Assembly (NCBI GenBank): GCA_011037195.1
Contig: JAAEAF010014750.1
Span: forward strand, 1 to 64,000
DNA: 64,000 nucleotides
From: Triatoma infestans
Lineage: Eukaryota; Arthropoda; Insecta; Hemiptera; Reduviidae
Direction: 5' to 3'
In this document: piece by piece, positions 32,178 through 43,700 of the stretch
How positions within the stretch are numbered: position 1 is the stretch's first letter
Layout: each line of letters starts with the position of its first letter
Made by a program: the position numbers and the translations under genes
The notes under the pieces: generated by a model
The model's database searches: none
Seen by the model: the letters and a program-made list of their open reading frames with translations, nothing else
What the model was told of the DNA's origin: nothing

Positions 32178-33240
32178 TACTTTCTCTTACTCCTAGTAAG
32201 AGGAAGTATTGTAATCGTGTCAAATTTTCGATATCGAGTTTTCACCGGAAATATCCGTTTTAAGGTCCCCTGAGTCCAAAAAGGTGGTTTTTAGCAAATG
32301 ACCTGTGTGTGTGTGTTTCTGTGTGTTTCTGTGTGTGTCTGTGTGTATGTATGTAATGTGTTAACAACATGCTCACAACGAAAAACCGTCGAAAAGTTGA
32401 CAACTTGATATTTCCGTTTAGGTATCACGTGGTATCTGACGACTGCGTTATCTGTCAAAATTCTCAAAAAAAGAAACAAAAGAAAAGAAAAAAAACACCG
32501 AAGTACACTTTTACTAATTAGATTTTTTACTTTTTTGCGATTTCCTCAAAATGCTCCGACGAGTTTCTTTAAAAGTTCCAAAAATCAACCACACAGACAA
32601 AGAGCTACAACTTTTATTTGAACGTTCGCCGGAACAAATGCACTGAAGGGTCACTTTTGGTAGAGAGGTGGGGTTAGGTTTCCATCTAAAGTGCTATTTC
32701 AGTTTAGTAGACAATTCTATCATCTAAATAATGTTTATTAAAATTAAATATGTTGCTGAAATTCCGAGGTTTGAAAAAATCGGATAACCGGAAGTGCGTT
32801 TACTTTACCACTTTACTAATGATTTATTCACTTTTTCGCAATTTTCTCAAAAATGGCTCCGACGATTTTTTTGAAACTTCATATATAAACTAAACATGCA
32901 AAGATCTACAACTTTTATCTAAAACATTTCTCTGGGAAAATTCTTTTAAGGGCACTTTTAGGGGAGGGGGGGTTATGTTTTTCTCTAAAGTGCTGTCCTA
33001 TTATTATACAATCTATCAGTCCAAACATAATTATTAGAAATAAATACGTGGCTGAACAATCCGAGTTTCAAGAAATTAGTAACCGGAAGGCGCTTTTACG
33101 GAACAGTTTTTTTTCAGTTTTCGACGAATTTCATTAAATTTGGTACACAAACTATAAAATTTGTCAATTATCATTTTGAGAACTGGAGTAAAGAAAGTTG
33201 TGTGTGTGTTTCACACCAGATTTTTTTTTTTTTTTTTTTT
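32178..33240 (+). repeat. RepA copy 5, inside the hAT
   Basis: Complete copy from TACTTTCTCTTACTCC to the terminal hairpin and a T run ending at 33240. Many single-base deletions are seen in 32340-32600 and 33000-33110 relative to copy 4, and the TG tract is interrupted by TTTC. Confidence 0.88.
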
Positions 33241-33339
33241 GGAAGATTGGTAACTCTGGAGTGTGTTCAAATTTGTCACTTGTTACGTCTCACATTTTTA
33301 TTTTAAACTAGACAGTGTGCTCCAATCCATCTCTTATAA

Positions 33340-34073
33340 GAGAAAACAATGAAAATGTTTATCCCCTTCGCTACAACATATTTATGTGAAGCGGGATTTT
33401 CATCTAAGAGTACAAACACACAGCGACTATGAGCGAAGCTATCAAATACATGTGAACATATGGCATAAAATACACAGAGCGCGAGGCAAAGCGAAGCGAT
33501 GCGACGCGATCTAGCGCGACAACCTGTGAAACAAATCAGTTTGATTTTTACAAGCGACTAGAAGAGACAACAGTGTGTGTACAATAGCCGAGATGGGTGG
33601 TGAGTTATTAATTAATGATGTTTTCTCACGAGAACCGATTTGGCAATCAAAACACATACATCACAGGAACAGAGGACTAATAGTTCCTTATGCCTTATTC
33701 TCGCTTAATATGCGAAATAAATGGTGGTATTGTCCGTACACTTCCCTCCAATCACATACCTCATTTATCCATTCCCTTTTAACACCACATTGCAAAGTTT
33801 TTTCAATTTAAATAAAGGATTGTGGCACAAAAGTAAAGTATTACGCCATAGTGCAAACTGGCTACTCTTATTGGTTCTAGTTCCAAGTCGTACCGCACCG
33901 CATCGCTCTCTATATGTTTACATGTCGTGTCTAGCCGCATCGCGTCGCGTCGCTGTCTGTGTGTTTGTACCCTAAGACGGTAACAAAAAAATAAATTTAG
34001 AAATCGGCTTTCGATTGTTTCACCGCTCCAACTTAGCTTGACTAATTTAAAGTTAATTGAAGAAGAGCAGCAG
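33340..34073 (+). pseudogene. hAT transposase C-terminus, split by the MITE
   Basis: Before the MITE the frame reads MKMFIPFATTYLCEAGFSS (33351-33407). After it (33976-34073) readable residues end LIEEEQQQSSH then stop. PF.TTYLCE.GFS and a Q-rich ...SH C-terminus are typical of ZBED5/FAM200-like hAT transposases. The catalytic upstream region is not recognisable. Confidence 0.8.
33408..33972. mobile_element. PIF/Harbinger-like MITE
   Basis: Terminal inverted repeats GAGTACAAACACACAGCGAC and, in reverse complement at the right end, GGGTACAAACACACAG. TAA flanks both sides (33405-33407, 33973-33975), matching a TWA target. A 5-bp CTAAG reading of the TSD with ends moved by two bases is also possible. 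Subterminal GCGACGCGA-type words repeat near both ends. No transposase inside. Confidence 0.75.
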
Positions 34074-34302
34074 CAATCTTCTCATTAACATTATATATCA
34101 AATAATCAAAAATTATAGTTATTTAATTTTGTAATAAACAGAGGAATGATTTTTTTTTCGTTTTGTTTCTATATGCAATGATTTTGTGATTATTTTTTTA
34201 TATTTTTCTGGGATTTTTCTCAAACGTTTATTTACTTATATATTATAATTACAATAATTAGTTATCTTTAAATTTAAATATTATTGTAAGTAAATACAAT
34301 TG

Positions 34303-35640
34303 TAACCAGCTGTGGTGTGGTGATCTGGCTCCTTGGTGGGGAGGAATAGCAAGAAGCTGTTGGGAGTACAGCGCATGGCCTGTTTGGCTATTACTGGCGC
34401 GATGAGAACGACACCGACGGTGGCATTAGAGATGTTGCTGGGGCTAATCCCCCTACAGTATGTGGTAGTGGGAGAGGCAATGAAAGGGTACCTCAGAATG
34501 AGGTGCAAGGGAGAATGGGTGAGAACCTTCCAGGGGGATCACACTACGATCGAGGGCGAAATTTGGCGAGTGAACCGACTTTTGCTATCCAAACTTGATG
34601 AGACGAGCAAGAAATGGAGATTTGAGAGAGATTATGAGATTATTGGTAGTATAGGGGATGATAACCTCACGAGGCCAACGGAGTCGGGCAGCGGTATTAT
34701 TCGCTGCTATTCAGATGGCTCTAGGCAGGAGGGTACTGGCCTGTCGGGGACGGGAGCATGGTTTCAGGAGTTGGATAGAGGGAGGTGGCCTTGGGTGGTT
34801 GGTTTGGCCACTGTTTTCCAGTCTGAGGTGGTGGGCATCATTGAATGCTGCACCTTGTGGGGGAGTGGCTAGGAGAGTTTAAGGAAGTGCGGATCTTCTC
34901 CGATAGTCAAGCCGCACTAAGGGCTTTGAGTAAGCCTTGGTGGAGTTCGAAATTAGTGGGAGAATGTAGGAGAAGGCTTAACGCTTTGGCTCGGAGGGGT
35001 AAGGTGCATCTCTATTGGATACCCGGACATGCGGGAATAGAGGGCAATGAGAGGGCGGATCGGCTGGCCAGGGAGGGATCATCATTACCATTTTGTGGTC
35101 CTGAACCAGCCCTGGCCGTTACAAAGACGTTTCGCGACAAACAGATTAGACTTTGGGAGACGAGAGCTTTGGAGAAACGCTGGGGGGACACGCAGGGGTG
35201 CCTCCAAGCTAAAAGATTTATAAAGGCAAGCAAGCAGGGAATTTCGGAGTATCTCCTGTCTCTTAGTAGGACGGGTTTGAGAACCTTGGTAGGGATAGTG
35301 ACTGGACACACTTGGGTGTCCAGTCACTTGTTTAACATAGGAAGGACACGGAGTCCCATTTGTCAGAATTGTGATGACGGAGTTAGGGAAACGGTGTATC
35401 ACTACTTATGTCAGTGTCCCCGTTTCGCCGGAACTAGGTTTCGTATATTTGGGAGGACACCACTCTCGCAGGATTGCCTGGGCGAGTTGGAGTTTGGGGA
35501 TATCTTGAGATATTGCAGATTAACCGGCAAGTTACCGGGGGAGATTAATTAAGGGGTTAGGGGGGGTATCGGGGGGATAAGAGCCACATAGGCTTAGGTC
35601 CCACGCCTTTGGGCACCCGTTTTGATAATAATAATAATAG
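34303..35640 (+). mobile_element. RNase H LINE inserted in the hAT
   Basis: 5'-truncated at the RT tail (CGVVIW, like YGAVVW). Ends after a stop at 35550 with a short 3' region and an ATAATAATAATA tail. It is the best preserved RNase H LINE copy here. Confidence 0.85.
34333..35552 (+). pseudogene. LINE ORF2 tail: RT end, RNase H, zinc knuckle
   Basis: First frame (to 34872): VQRMACLAITGAMRTTPTVA, YSDGSRQEGTG (RNase H Asp) and FQSEVVGIIEC (Glu). A one-base shift near 34855 moves to the second frame: IFSDSQAALRAL (Asp), YWIPGHAGIEGNERADRLA (His and last Asp), and CQNCDDGVRETVYHYLCQC (C-x2-C...H...C knuckle). All catalytic RNase H residues are present. One frameshift here and one near 34330 are the main damage. 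Confidence 0.88.
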
Positions 35641-35775
35641 TGATCATAAAAATGTTACACTTAATTTATATAGTAGTTCGTTAATAATAGTAGTTAGTAA
35701 ATTTATTTTGTTAAAAAAAAGCCACCGGTCCGCGAAATTTTTTCCTTAGAAAGGTTGAGAAATGTTGATCTAGAT

Positions 35776-36376
35776 TATAATAAGGTAACAACTCTGTTTA
35801 GGTAAACATCTGGTAAGGTAAATCTAACTCAGCCTTCCTATCTGTGGTAAAATCATCAGATTAGAATTCCAGCTTTTCACATTTGTTCTTCCTGTCTTAT
35901 ATACAAGTGGAGGGAGAGATATTACCCTAAACTATAACTTACTCCTTATGGGACAGGCAATGGGACAATCGTCGAAGTAGTGGTATTATTACTCTTCCCA
36001 AAGTTTGCTAACTTTTCCTATCTGTTTAGTAGTAAAAGGGACATTACCAACTAATCCACACCATAATTCCAGATCAATGTAGCACATTTCTAACACTACA
36101 ACATTAATCCCACTAAATATGCTCAATTTACATTCTAGAATAACTGTTTTCTATTTCCAATATTAAAACAATGAAGTTATTCACAATCACGATTCTTACT
36201 CTTTTAATTTCTTTGTTCTTGGTTCTTGCCTTTTCCCTTTTGTTCTTTATCTGTTTTCCATTGTATTCCATTTTTTCTTTTTTATTCATTGAATGGTTTT
36301 TGTTCGGCTCCCCACATCATTATGTTAAAACAGTGATGAAATATAATTTTTTTTTTTTTTAACTTAATAAAATTAA

Positions 36377-36378
<2 letters not shown>
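35776..36378. other. AT-rich interval, nothing recognised
   Basis: A short Phe/Leu-rich frame at 36171-36362 ends in a T run and shows no domain. Followed by a TAA microsatellite at 36379-36428. Confidence 0.45.
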
Positions 36379-36429
<51 letters not shown>

Positions 36430-36783
36430 TAAGGATGTTGGTTGAAGATGATGAGTGATAAATAACACCTTAAGATGGGTATAAGATATATAATTGATAT
36501 ATATGTATATGACTGACTGCCAAGGACTTTACACTTTAGAGTTTAAAACTGAACTGAATTGACAGACTGACGTGGCTAAAATGATATGTACGGAGTGCTG
36601 TTAAACTGATGTGTAAATCAACAGAATGATGTCTGATGTGTAAAACTGAATTCACAAAATGATTCCCTGACTGTCCATCTCTTATATATATATATACACT
36701 GGCCGAGCCTCTCCTCTCTGTGCGAGAGGGGCTGTTTCTCACCGCTAGAGTGGATGAGTGGTGGGGGTTTCACCAAAACCCCT

Positions 36784-37560
36784 ACAATAATAATAATAAT
36801 GTCTTTATTATTTATAATTTACACAGTTCAACATTAACAAAAAGACATTAAACCCCTGGCCAATGTCATCGGGAGAGAGTTGTTGTTTTGAGCATCAACT
36901 TAAAAATTATGAAAACTTCAAATATAACAAAAATGAAAACCAGCAAAAACAAAAAATGCATAAAGCTAATAACAAATCATATAAATAAACATATCAATTA
37001 ATCAAATGTAACAATTATATATTCATAAAATTGCCTCTGCAGTTAATTTACACCTACGGCCGCAAGCCATTTTACAATTGCTTATTATCAATTTCCACTC
37101 CCCTCCATTTTTGTAGAACAACAATTCTTGCTCCGATAAACTGTTTTGATTGAAAACATTTTTTCCTAATTTCATTATATGAAGAGCATCTAGCCATAAA
37201 ATGTACAATGTTTCCTATTTCCACTGCATTACAGAGTGAGCAAGTTTACGGTAGTTCTGCCAAATTATACCATTTATAATTTAGGTTCAGGAGTTCTTCC
37301 CTCTAATTGTTGTAAATTTATCGTTAAAATAGAATTGGTTTCCTGACTCATAATTTAGATATTTATATATAACACTAATCTGGGAAATCATGGCTCTATA
37401 TATACAATCTACTACTTGATTCTTGTATATTAAATCTCCCCTAGCCTCATCAATGCAGTATTCCAATTATTTAAGTTATCGTAATTTAAATCAACTATAG
37501 TACCATTGTTATTATTATTAATTTGAAGGTGTTTTTACCAGTAAATTTTCCTTTTAATTA
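36784..37560 (-). pseudogene. LINE ORF2 C-terminal relic with ATT tail
   Basis: The minus-strand element ends in an ATT run (36786-36800). Coding pieces: LCNAVEIGNIVHFMARCSSY followed by NEIRKKCFQSKQF, a C...H...C knuckle related to that at 18232-18672, preceded by decayed sequence up to 37560. Two frames are needed. Confidence 0.55.
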
Positions 37561-37600
37561 TTTCTAGAGCTAATAGTTTCGGATGTCTATATGAAGGTAG

Positions 37601-38364
37601 TGTAGTGGAATCAGATGTCTTGGAGAGATGTTATGATGCAATGAATAGTTGGGAATTAATTAGAGATTTTTAGAGAGTTGTTACTCGGAATATGAATTAC
37701 CGATTTACGAAAATAGATATATGTATTTTAACAATAATTTAAACGTTTGAAAAGATAAACTACAATTAATTTAAAATGATTTAAATTGTAACTAGAATGC
37801 ACAACTATAATGATGATAAATAAATATATGTTTAAATACTTAGATAGGGACGCGCTCCGATGTATGAATTATGTCACTGGTAGAATCTTGATGTTACGCT
37901 GATAAAATATTGCCATCACTCACACATTGACAAGTCTGTAATTACGGGTCACACTAAAATATCTCTTGCCGCGTGTTGATCCTAGGTCTTGAATAGGTCT
38001 GGCAACAGGGGTTGGCGGTTATCAAAAGACTGTAGCCGGGTGGTCGGTCTTTTGAGTGTTTGTTTATTGCCGTGTGTTGACCCTAGGTCTTGAATAGATC
38101 GGCGACCAGGTGTGGCAACAGGTGATGGTAGTTATCAAAGGACTGTAGCCAGGTGGTCGGTCTTTTAAGGGATTTGTTGATTTGTGTATATTGGCCAGGC
38201 GGCTTCTGTATACTGACCGTATGATGACCCTTTTGAAAGCAGTGTGTCCTTGGCGGTCCCTTTGACCGTGCACTGACCGCGGCTCTTGACCTGAATAATA
38301 GCGTCTGGCTTAAAAATTATATATTTTCCTTCTTGTTATCACTCCTTCTAGTTATCACATTACA
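37601..38364 (+). mobile_element. Solo LTR, family B2, TSD GTAG
   Basis: Starts TGTAGTGGAATCAGATGTCT and ends CACATTACA. GTAG flanks it at 37597-37600 and 38365-38368. It carries TAGGGACGCGCTCCGATGTA. It is the inverse counterpart of 11881-12701. There is no coding sequence of its own; the matching minus-strand frames in both copies reflect DNA similarity. Confidence 0.85.
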
Positions 38365-38769
38365 GTAGATTTATAACTTTTAACAAATAGTTGTGGTGTA
38401 ATTTAGATTGTAAACATTAAAACTGGGGGAATGCGGGTCACCAATGTAACAACATAATTTGGCGTGTTACGAGGCAGCACTAATAGCTTTGCAAGTGATG
38501 GCTCGACTTACCGAATTAAATATTTCCAATTTTGCCGACAACAGGACTTTATTGAATAGATAAGAAACACTTCCAAGTTGAATTTATACCAATTTTGGCC
38601 TTTTTATAACTTTTCATCCAAGTGTTTGTTTAAACTTAATTGGGGAGTCAATGTGATCCCCTGATATTTTTATAAGATTTGACCTACTCAATTTGATTTC
38701 CTCCCAACTTCCATTTCTCCCTTTAAACATGATTATTTACTCTTATTATTCTGCACAAGGTGGGGTTAA

Positions 38770-39035
38770 TTATCTCTGACCCATTGTGCAGACTGTGTCA
38801 GAAGAGGAGGTGGTACCGCGACTTGCGGTACGAGATCTTTGGCACGTTGAGACCGGAAGAGATCGTACTTCAAGAAGGACAAATTTGGAAGGCCTTTGAC
38901 CTCATGAAGAGGGGAGATCTACTCCCCTATTAGACATAAGGGAGTAGGCACAATAAGCCTGAATAAGTTGGCAGCGGTGTCTGGGTTGGAGTCCTCCACC
39001 CCCTCCTAGCGTCAATCTAATCTAATCTACTCTAT
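38770..39035 (+). pseudogene. LINE 3' end scrap
   Basis: The plus-strand frame reads RYEIFGTLRPEEIVLQ, then KAFDLMKRGDLLPY and a stop at about 38932. This matches the C-terminus of the LINE at 46974 (RYETFGTLRPEEIVAQ). It ends in AATCTAATCTAATCT repeats. Confidence 0.75.
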
Positions 39036-39292
39036 TGCTGTAGATGGATGTATTGCTAACGTCAAATTTTCGAAAGTGAGTTTTTAATCGCAAATACATG
39101 TTTGGGGTTCGCCCAGTCCGAAAATATGTTTTCAGCAAATTTTCAGTTAGGAAGCATTTTCAGACCTATTTTTTTTAGTCTATTAGAAATTTTAAGTCAA
39201 AAATTTCTAATAAACATAGGTCCGAAAATGCTTCCTAACTAAAATACATCCATTAAAGATAGACATATTAAAAAATAATAATAATACAAATT
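39036..39292. repeat. Old RepA-type scrap with a 70-bp inverted pair
   Basis: Start-like RepA words occur (GTCAAATTTTCGAAAGTGAG). CAGTTAGGAAGCATTTTCAGACC (shortened here to its core AGGAAGCATTTTC) near 39147 is inverted at 39220 as GAAAATGCTTCCT, giving a hairpin. Confidence 0.45.
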
Positions 39293-39382
39293 TGATATTC
39301 AAATCGTCAAGCCTTAAAATTACAATAAGATGTTTGTTCAGCAATGGCCAGAGGAGTTTTTAAAGAAAAAGAATTCTTTGTT

Positions 39383-39423
39383 GCTCTACGTTTCGGGTAC
39401 CATGGGTGCCCTTCTTCAGGAGC
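39383..39423 (-). ncRNA. Hammerhead-like motif, family 3 arm 1
   Basis: On the minus strand: stem I GCUC pairs GAGC; CUGAAGA, extra A, stem II GGG-C-ACC-CAU-GGU-A-CCC, GAAA, loopless stem III AC/GU, then A as the cleavage-site base (GUA). Stem I and II share no sequence with families E and 2, so the conserved core is unlikely to be simple recent descent. Confidence 0.5.
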
Positions 39424-39562
39424 TCTTTAGGGCAGGAGAGGAGATCTCCCCAAGAGATCTGAAACATTTCATCTGAATGAATCTCTAAAAATAAGACTGA
39501 AACATTTATCATTCATTTCAGTCTCAACGTTCTCAACGTTTACTCCTCTCCTACCCTAAATA

Positions 39563-39603
39563 GCTCTTGAAGAAGGGCACCCATGGTTCCCGAAACGTAG
39601 AGC
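39563..39603 (+). ncRNA. Hammerhead-like motif, family 3 arm 2
   Basis: Same as arm 1 in inverse orientation: GCUC (39563-39566) pairs GAGC (39600-39603). C3 of CUGA is changed to U, which should weaken or abolish activity. Confidence 0.42.
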
Positions 39604-39655
39604 AACAGAGAATTCTTTTTCTTTAAAAACTCCTCTAGCCATTGCCGTATCTCAT

Positions 39656-40427
39656 CAAAAAAAAATTGTTTTTAATTGATGGTATTGGTTTGGACGCCAG
39701 TCACAAAACGGGGTGGTGGGGAGGGGAAATATGAGTGTTCTATTAGATTTTTACTCTCTCTGGTATTGCCGGTATGAAGGAAATATTTGCAATCACGTCT
39801 AATTTTGGAAATTGAGTTATCATCGCTAATTCATGCCGTGAGGTCCCCCTGTTTTTAGTGAATTGCCTGAGTCTGTGTGTGGTGAACAAAATATCTCAAA
39901 AACGATAAAAATCACTTGGTAACTACCACCGTATCTGACACGAAGGTTTCAGACAAAATCCATCAACCAGAAGTGAGTCTTTACTGAAGGATTTTTTTTC
40001 AGTTCGTCACTAGCTTCTTCAAGATAGCTGCAATGATTTTCATTATTAAACTTCTTGTACTATCTACACACACAACTGCGTTTTCGTATTTAGCTGAAAC
40101 TTTTTTCGAGGAAAATGATTTTTCCGGTTCTAACGCAAGCTTTCCTCTAAAGTGCTTTCCACATTAGTGCACCTATACAATATGGTATTAAATTACAATA
40201 GAAACATTGAGTTTACTCGAAAACATTATAACGACTTTCTTTAACATTGTAATGCTAACTGCATAGAAATAAACCTACCACTTTTATTTGAAATATTTTT
40301 ACGGAAAAATTAATTTAAGGGGGTTCTTAGGAATCTGTGACTTTAAATTCAAATGTTACTTTTTTTTTCAATATTATTGGCACTACCTTCTAGGCTTCAT
40401 TTAAATCGAAAAAAATTCTAAAGGGTA
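39656..40427. repeat. Old RepA-type sequence
   Basis: Diverged subrepeat words (TCAACCAGAAGTGAGTCTTT, CTATCTACACACACAACT, CTTTTATTTGAAATATTTTT) run through here. No ends preserved. Followed by a TTA microsatellite at 40431-40475 that is the tail of the LINE-H copy. Confidence 0.45.
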
Positions 40428-40430
40428 ATG

Positions 40431-40468
<38 letters not shown>

Positions 40469-40579
40469 TATTATTTGTCTGTGGGGAGAGACCAAACCCT
40501 ACGCTATCCAAAGCCTCACTGGGCCCATGTAGCTACCCCAAGAAAAACAACAACAAATCGGGTCTATAACAATGTATTG

Positions 40580-41310
40580 GATTGCTTGTCTATAACAAAC
40601 TATGGCAAGGGTATGGCGTGCAACATTTCAAAGCTTCGACGCTTGGGAATATTCATTTATGACAAAACACTACTCTCAGGGTCTGAGTGGATCAATGCTG
40701 TAAAAATTCAGCACCAATTATGCTCCTCTCCGTGGTGTACCGGGAGTAGGCGATCAGGCGTCGCATGACGTTGGGATCCTCTGCCGCAGATGCGACCGAG
40801 AGAAGGAAACTCCAGCCATGTGCTTGGAAAGCTGCCCCAAAACAGCATGTTGCTTGTGACCCGCCGGCACCATGGCGTTAAGAGGAGTATCATTAAGCTT
40901 ATGCAAGAGAAAGGTTACGCGTGCCGTGAAGAGGTATACTGTGTGGACACAGATGGGTCACCGAGGTACGCAGACATAGTAGCGTTTGACAGCAAAGGCG
41001 GAACTGCGTTGATTTTGGACCCGATAGTGAGGTTTGAGAACCCAATCCCAATCAAGCAGAACTCATTAACGATGAAAAGAAGGGCATCTACGAAAAATGT
41101 GTGCCCTTCCTGCAAGAGAAGTTCAGAGAAGAGTTCGGGGAGCGGGGATTCGCGGTCTATGGACTTTGGTTTGGTTCCAGGGGAATGGTCCTCAGAAAAA
41201 CTCTATCTTTCTTCGACGATGTCGGTATCGACAGAAAGAAACTGACGGTCAGAGAATCATTGACTCCCTCGGTATAATTCATAACCACATACATGATTCA
41301 TGACTCTGCT
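40580..41310 (+). pseudogene. R2-like LINE C-terminus with restriction-like endonuclease
   Basis: Across frames: SGSEWINAVKI; CRRCDREKETPA then HVLG (knuckle C-x2-C...H); LVTRRHHGVKRSIIKLMQEK; GYACREEVYCVDTDGSPRYA; ADIVAFDSKGGTALILD; and, after a shift near 41050, KCVPFLQEKFREEF, FAVYGLWFGSRG, LTVRESLTPSV. A Cys-Cys-His-Cys knuckle followed by RH..(V/I) and the ADIV...(V/I)LD block is the layout of R2-group LINEs with a PD-(D/E)XK nuclease. At least two frameshifts. It is inserted in LINE-H. Confidence 0.78.
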
Positions 41311-41574
41311 GATTGAATGTGTTTCTTTTACCAGACCTACTGTTTTTTGTAATATTGACACGACTCCAACGAATCGAATTGTTAATTGCTTTTATGACTG
41401 CGTCACCAATATTCTGTTCTTTTGCTAATTTAATGGATGTCATCTTGATTGATCAATACGCTGTGTTATTGCAACTCAATTTAGTTGAGCAGCATCGCCG
41501 TTCGAGCTGGATGGTGTATCTCTCTAAGATTCACCGTAGTCCGAACAAATTGGACAATAACCTTAAGGGGAAAT

Positions 41575-42291
41575 AGCCTAAACTCTTCCATAGACATCCT
41601 GTTCCGATCAAAGGTCCTGAACCTAATTTCCTCATAACCCAGGCAATCGGTCATCAGATGGATGGGTGTTTCCTCCTCTCTGTCTCACAGATTCTACAAA
41701 TGGATCCGGCATGAGCCCCATTACGTAGAGATGTCTCCTTAAACCACAATGTCCAGTAAGGGATCCAACCATATGCCTGAGAGAGCTCCGTGAAAGACAC
41801 AGTAACGTCTCACTAATAGCCCTAGCCAGACCCCCGATGAACATTTTGAACTGCCGACAACCAACTGTGCTTATCCATAGGGATGAATACTGTGAAGCTG
41901 TCTATGACTGGAAGCTTGACAGACATGTGCCAGAAGACACGCCAACAGTAGGCTCAGGACCTATAAAAGTGAGAGAGGCGCCTAATCTGGCAAACTTATC
42001 CACCTCTTCATTCCCAAAAATTCCCATATAAACTGGTACCCAGAATGGAAGCACATCCTTCAGAAAAGAAAGCTCTTCCATTCTTTTAGAACATTCTAAC
42101 ACCAAACTGGAAGTGAAGACACATGAACTCAGCACCTTCAGCGCAGCTTGTCTGTCCGAGCCGATACAAACACCTTTTGAGTTAGTGTTACGTATCCTCT
42201 CATCAAAGATACAACAAAGAATAGCATAAACCTCAGTCTGGAAGACTGTGTGGTCCATTAAAGGGCAATGATGGAAGCAGTTGAGGTACAA
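41575..42291 (-). pseudogene. LINE-H RNase H and knuckle region
   Basis: Minus strand: VFQTEVYAILCC (Glu), CIGSDRQAALKVL (Asp), WVPVYMGIFGNEEVDKFARL (the His of GH is Tyr), FIGPEPTVGV. Further 3' the frame at 41844-41632 reads LCLSRSSLRHMVGSLTGHCG and LRRHLYVMGLMPDPF. The first Asp is beyond the readable start. Confidence 0.8.
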
Positions 42292-42489
42292 ACTGAAAGC
42301 AAGCTATTACAGAAAAAAAAGCAACATTCTTTCAGCCATTAATCCTATATTTTTAATCAACCTAAAATGAATTAAACATTTCGACATTTGCTTTATTATT
42401 TATTCATATGATTTATTTCTTCAACTATATTTTTATTCTCTCTTTGATTTACTGGTTACATTGAAATATTGTTATTTTTTTTTTTTTTT

Positions 42490-42880
42490 TTTTGGCATTC
42501 GTATCAGATTTTCGTGATAGTTTTCACCGGAAATACATATTTTGAGGTCCTTTGAGTACGAATTAACAAAATATCTCAAAAACGAAACATTGCAAAAAAA
42601 CTCAAACATTATATTCCGTTTAGAAACTAACCCCATTTTGATACGAAGATTTCGGGCTAAATCCATCAACCGGCTGCGCATTACATTACTGAATTTTTTT
42701 TTAAGATTTTCTGCGATTTTATCGAAAGCGGCGGCTATCACGATTTTCTTTAAACTTGGAATGCTCACTGCATAGATAAAAATGAATCACTTTTATTTGA
42801 AACATTTTTCCGAAAAAATTGATTTTGATGGGGTGTCGGGGGGAAGGGGGAGGGAGTGTCTGTCTGTTAGGCTCAAATTT
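42490..42880 (+). repeat. RepA-type scrap, 5' region
   Basis: ATATTTTGAGGTCCTTTGAG, AACAAAATATCTCAAAAACG, ATTCCGTTTAG and a GGGGGGAAGGGGGAGGG run match RepA in order. The TG tract and both ends are missing. Confidence 0.6.
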
Positions 42881-43700
42881 AAACTGTACAAAGCTTTATT
42901 GGTTTTGCCAGATTTTATTGCTTCACACGCAAGTTTGCTCAGATATATCGTACAAATATAACCCTACTAGCTATTATTTTTTAATGACCAGCCCAGCTAA
43001 ACATCGTAAACGTTGCAATTTTATAAAAAAAAATTGTAAATTAAGTTGTATTAATATTAATTGGTGGATGAAAAAAAATAATTGAAATATATCAATCTCC
43101 AAGTTTGTACAATTATAAAAAAAACAACAAATTTAGCCACAATTAGCACTTTTAGACGAGTAAGAGAACTTTTTAAATTCTACGCTACATTGTTATTTAG
43201 TTTTTAAATAATAATGATAATTAAATAATTTCAAAGGACTGTAAACAAAATTAAGAGAATTGTTTTATCATCTAGAAAAGGTTTGGTAATATAAAGACTT
43301 ATTTTTTTTATTTATCTAAATAACAATTTTATTATCTTACAAACCCCTTTTCCTCATTAAAAAATATTGTATAAAAATGTAACTTTATCTTACACTACGA
43401 AAGAGTAATATTCACAGCCTTGTTTATATATATATATATATATAAAAGAAAACGTAAATGAATGCTCCATTAAGAGAAGAATATTAAAGAAAAGTAGACG
43501 GTCTTTAATTTAAATAAATAAAACAAAAGGATACATTTTTCTAATTTTAATTGACAATTTAACTTGGATAATATATTAATTAATAAAAATCATTTTTACT
43601 ATCTCATATTAATATTGATTTTTATTAAATTTTTGAAAATTAGTTTTTTACAAGAAATATATATTGAAAATTTGGCTGGGTCCGCATTGCTAGATAACAT
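42881..43700. other. AT-rich interval, nothing recognised
   Basis: A TA run at 43427-43445; no coding or RNA gene seen. Confidence 0.45.

Larger units (their letters stand above)
32005..35767 (+). mobile_element. hAT transposon relic with three nested insertions
   Basis: The left end is CAATGATTCTTAACGGCC. The right end in reverse complement is CAACATTTCTCAACC; both are decayed forms of the common hAT end CAGTGGTTCTCAAC. Exact 8-bp TSD ATCTAGAT lies at 31997-32004 and 35768-35775. Inside are RepA (32178-33240), a MITE (33408-33972) and an RNase H LINE (about 34303-35640), plus a hAT transposase C-terminus split by the MITE. Confidence 0.88.
39293..39655. mobile_element. Family 3 PLE-like foldback
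   Basis: Arms 39320-39440 and 39540-39650 are inverted copies sharing GGAGTTTTTAAAGAAAAAGA and GTTGCTCTACGTTTCGGG. A 90-base centre separates them. A single related arm lies at 16375-16520. Each arm carries a hammerhead-like motif with a different stem I and II from families E and 2. Confidence 0.65.
40428..42291 (-). mobile_element. LINE-H copy split by an R2-like relic
   Basis: The minus-strand body lies at 42291-41505 and its 3' tail, including the TTA run, at 40570-40428. The two parts match the plus-strand LINE-H at 28884-29489 on either side of the break. The R2-like sequence fills 40571-41504 on the plus strand. Confidence 0.7.

Noticed and set aside
33575..33975. Protein-coding frames
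   Set aside because: Both frames fall inside the non-coding MITE and have no domain.
36379..36428. CRISPR-like array
   Set aside because: It is a plain TAA microsatellite with no spacers.
38064..38273. Conserved 69-residue protein, repeated at 11986-12195
   Set aside because: The amino acid match follows from DNA identity of two LTR copies; there is no start context or domain, and both lie wholly within LTRs.
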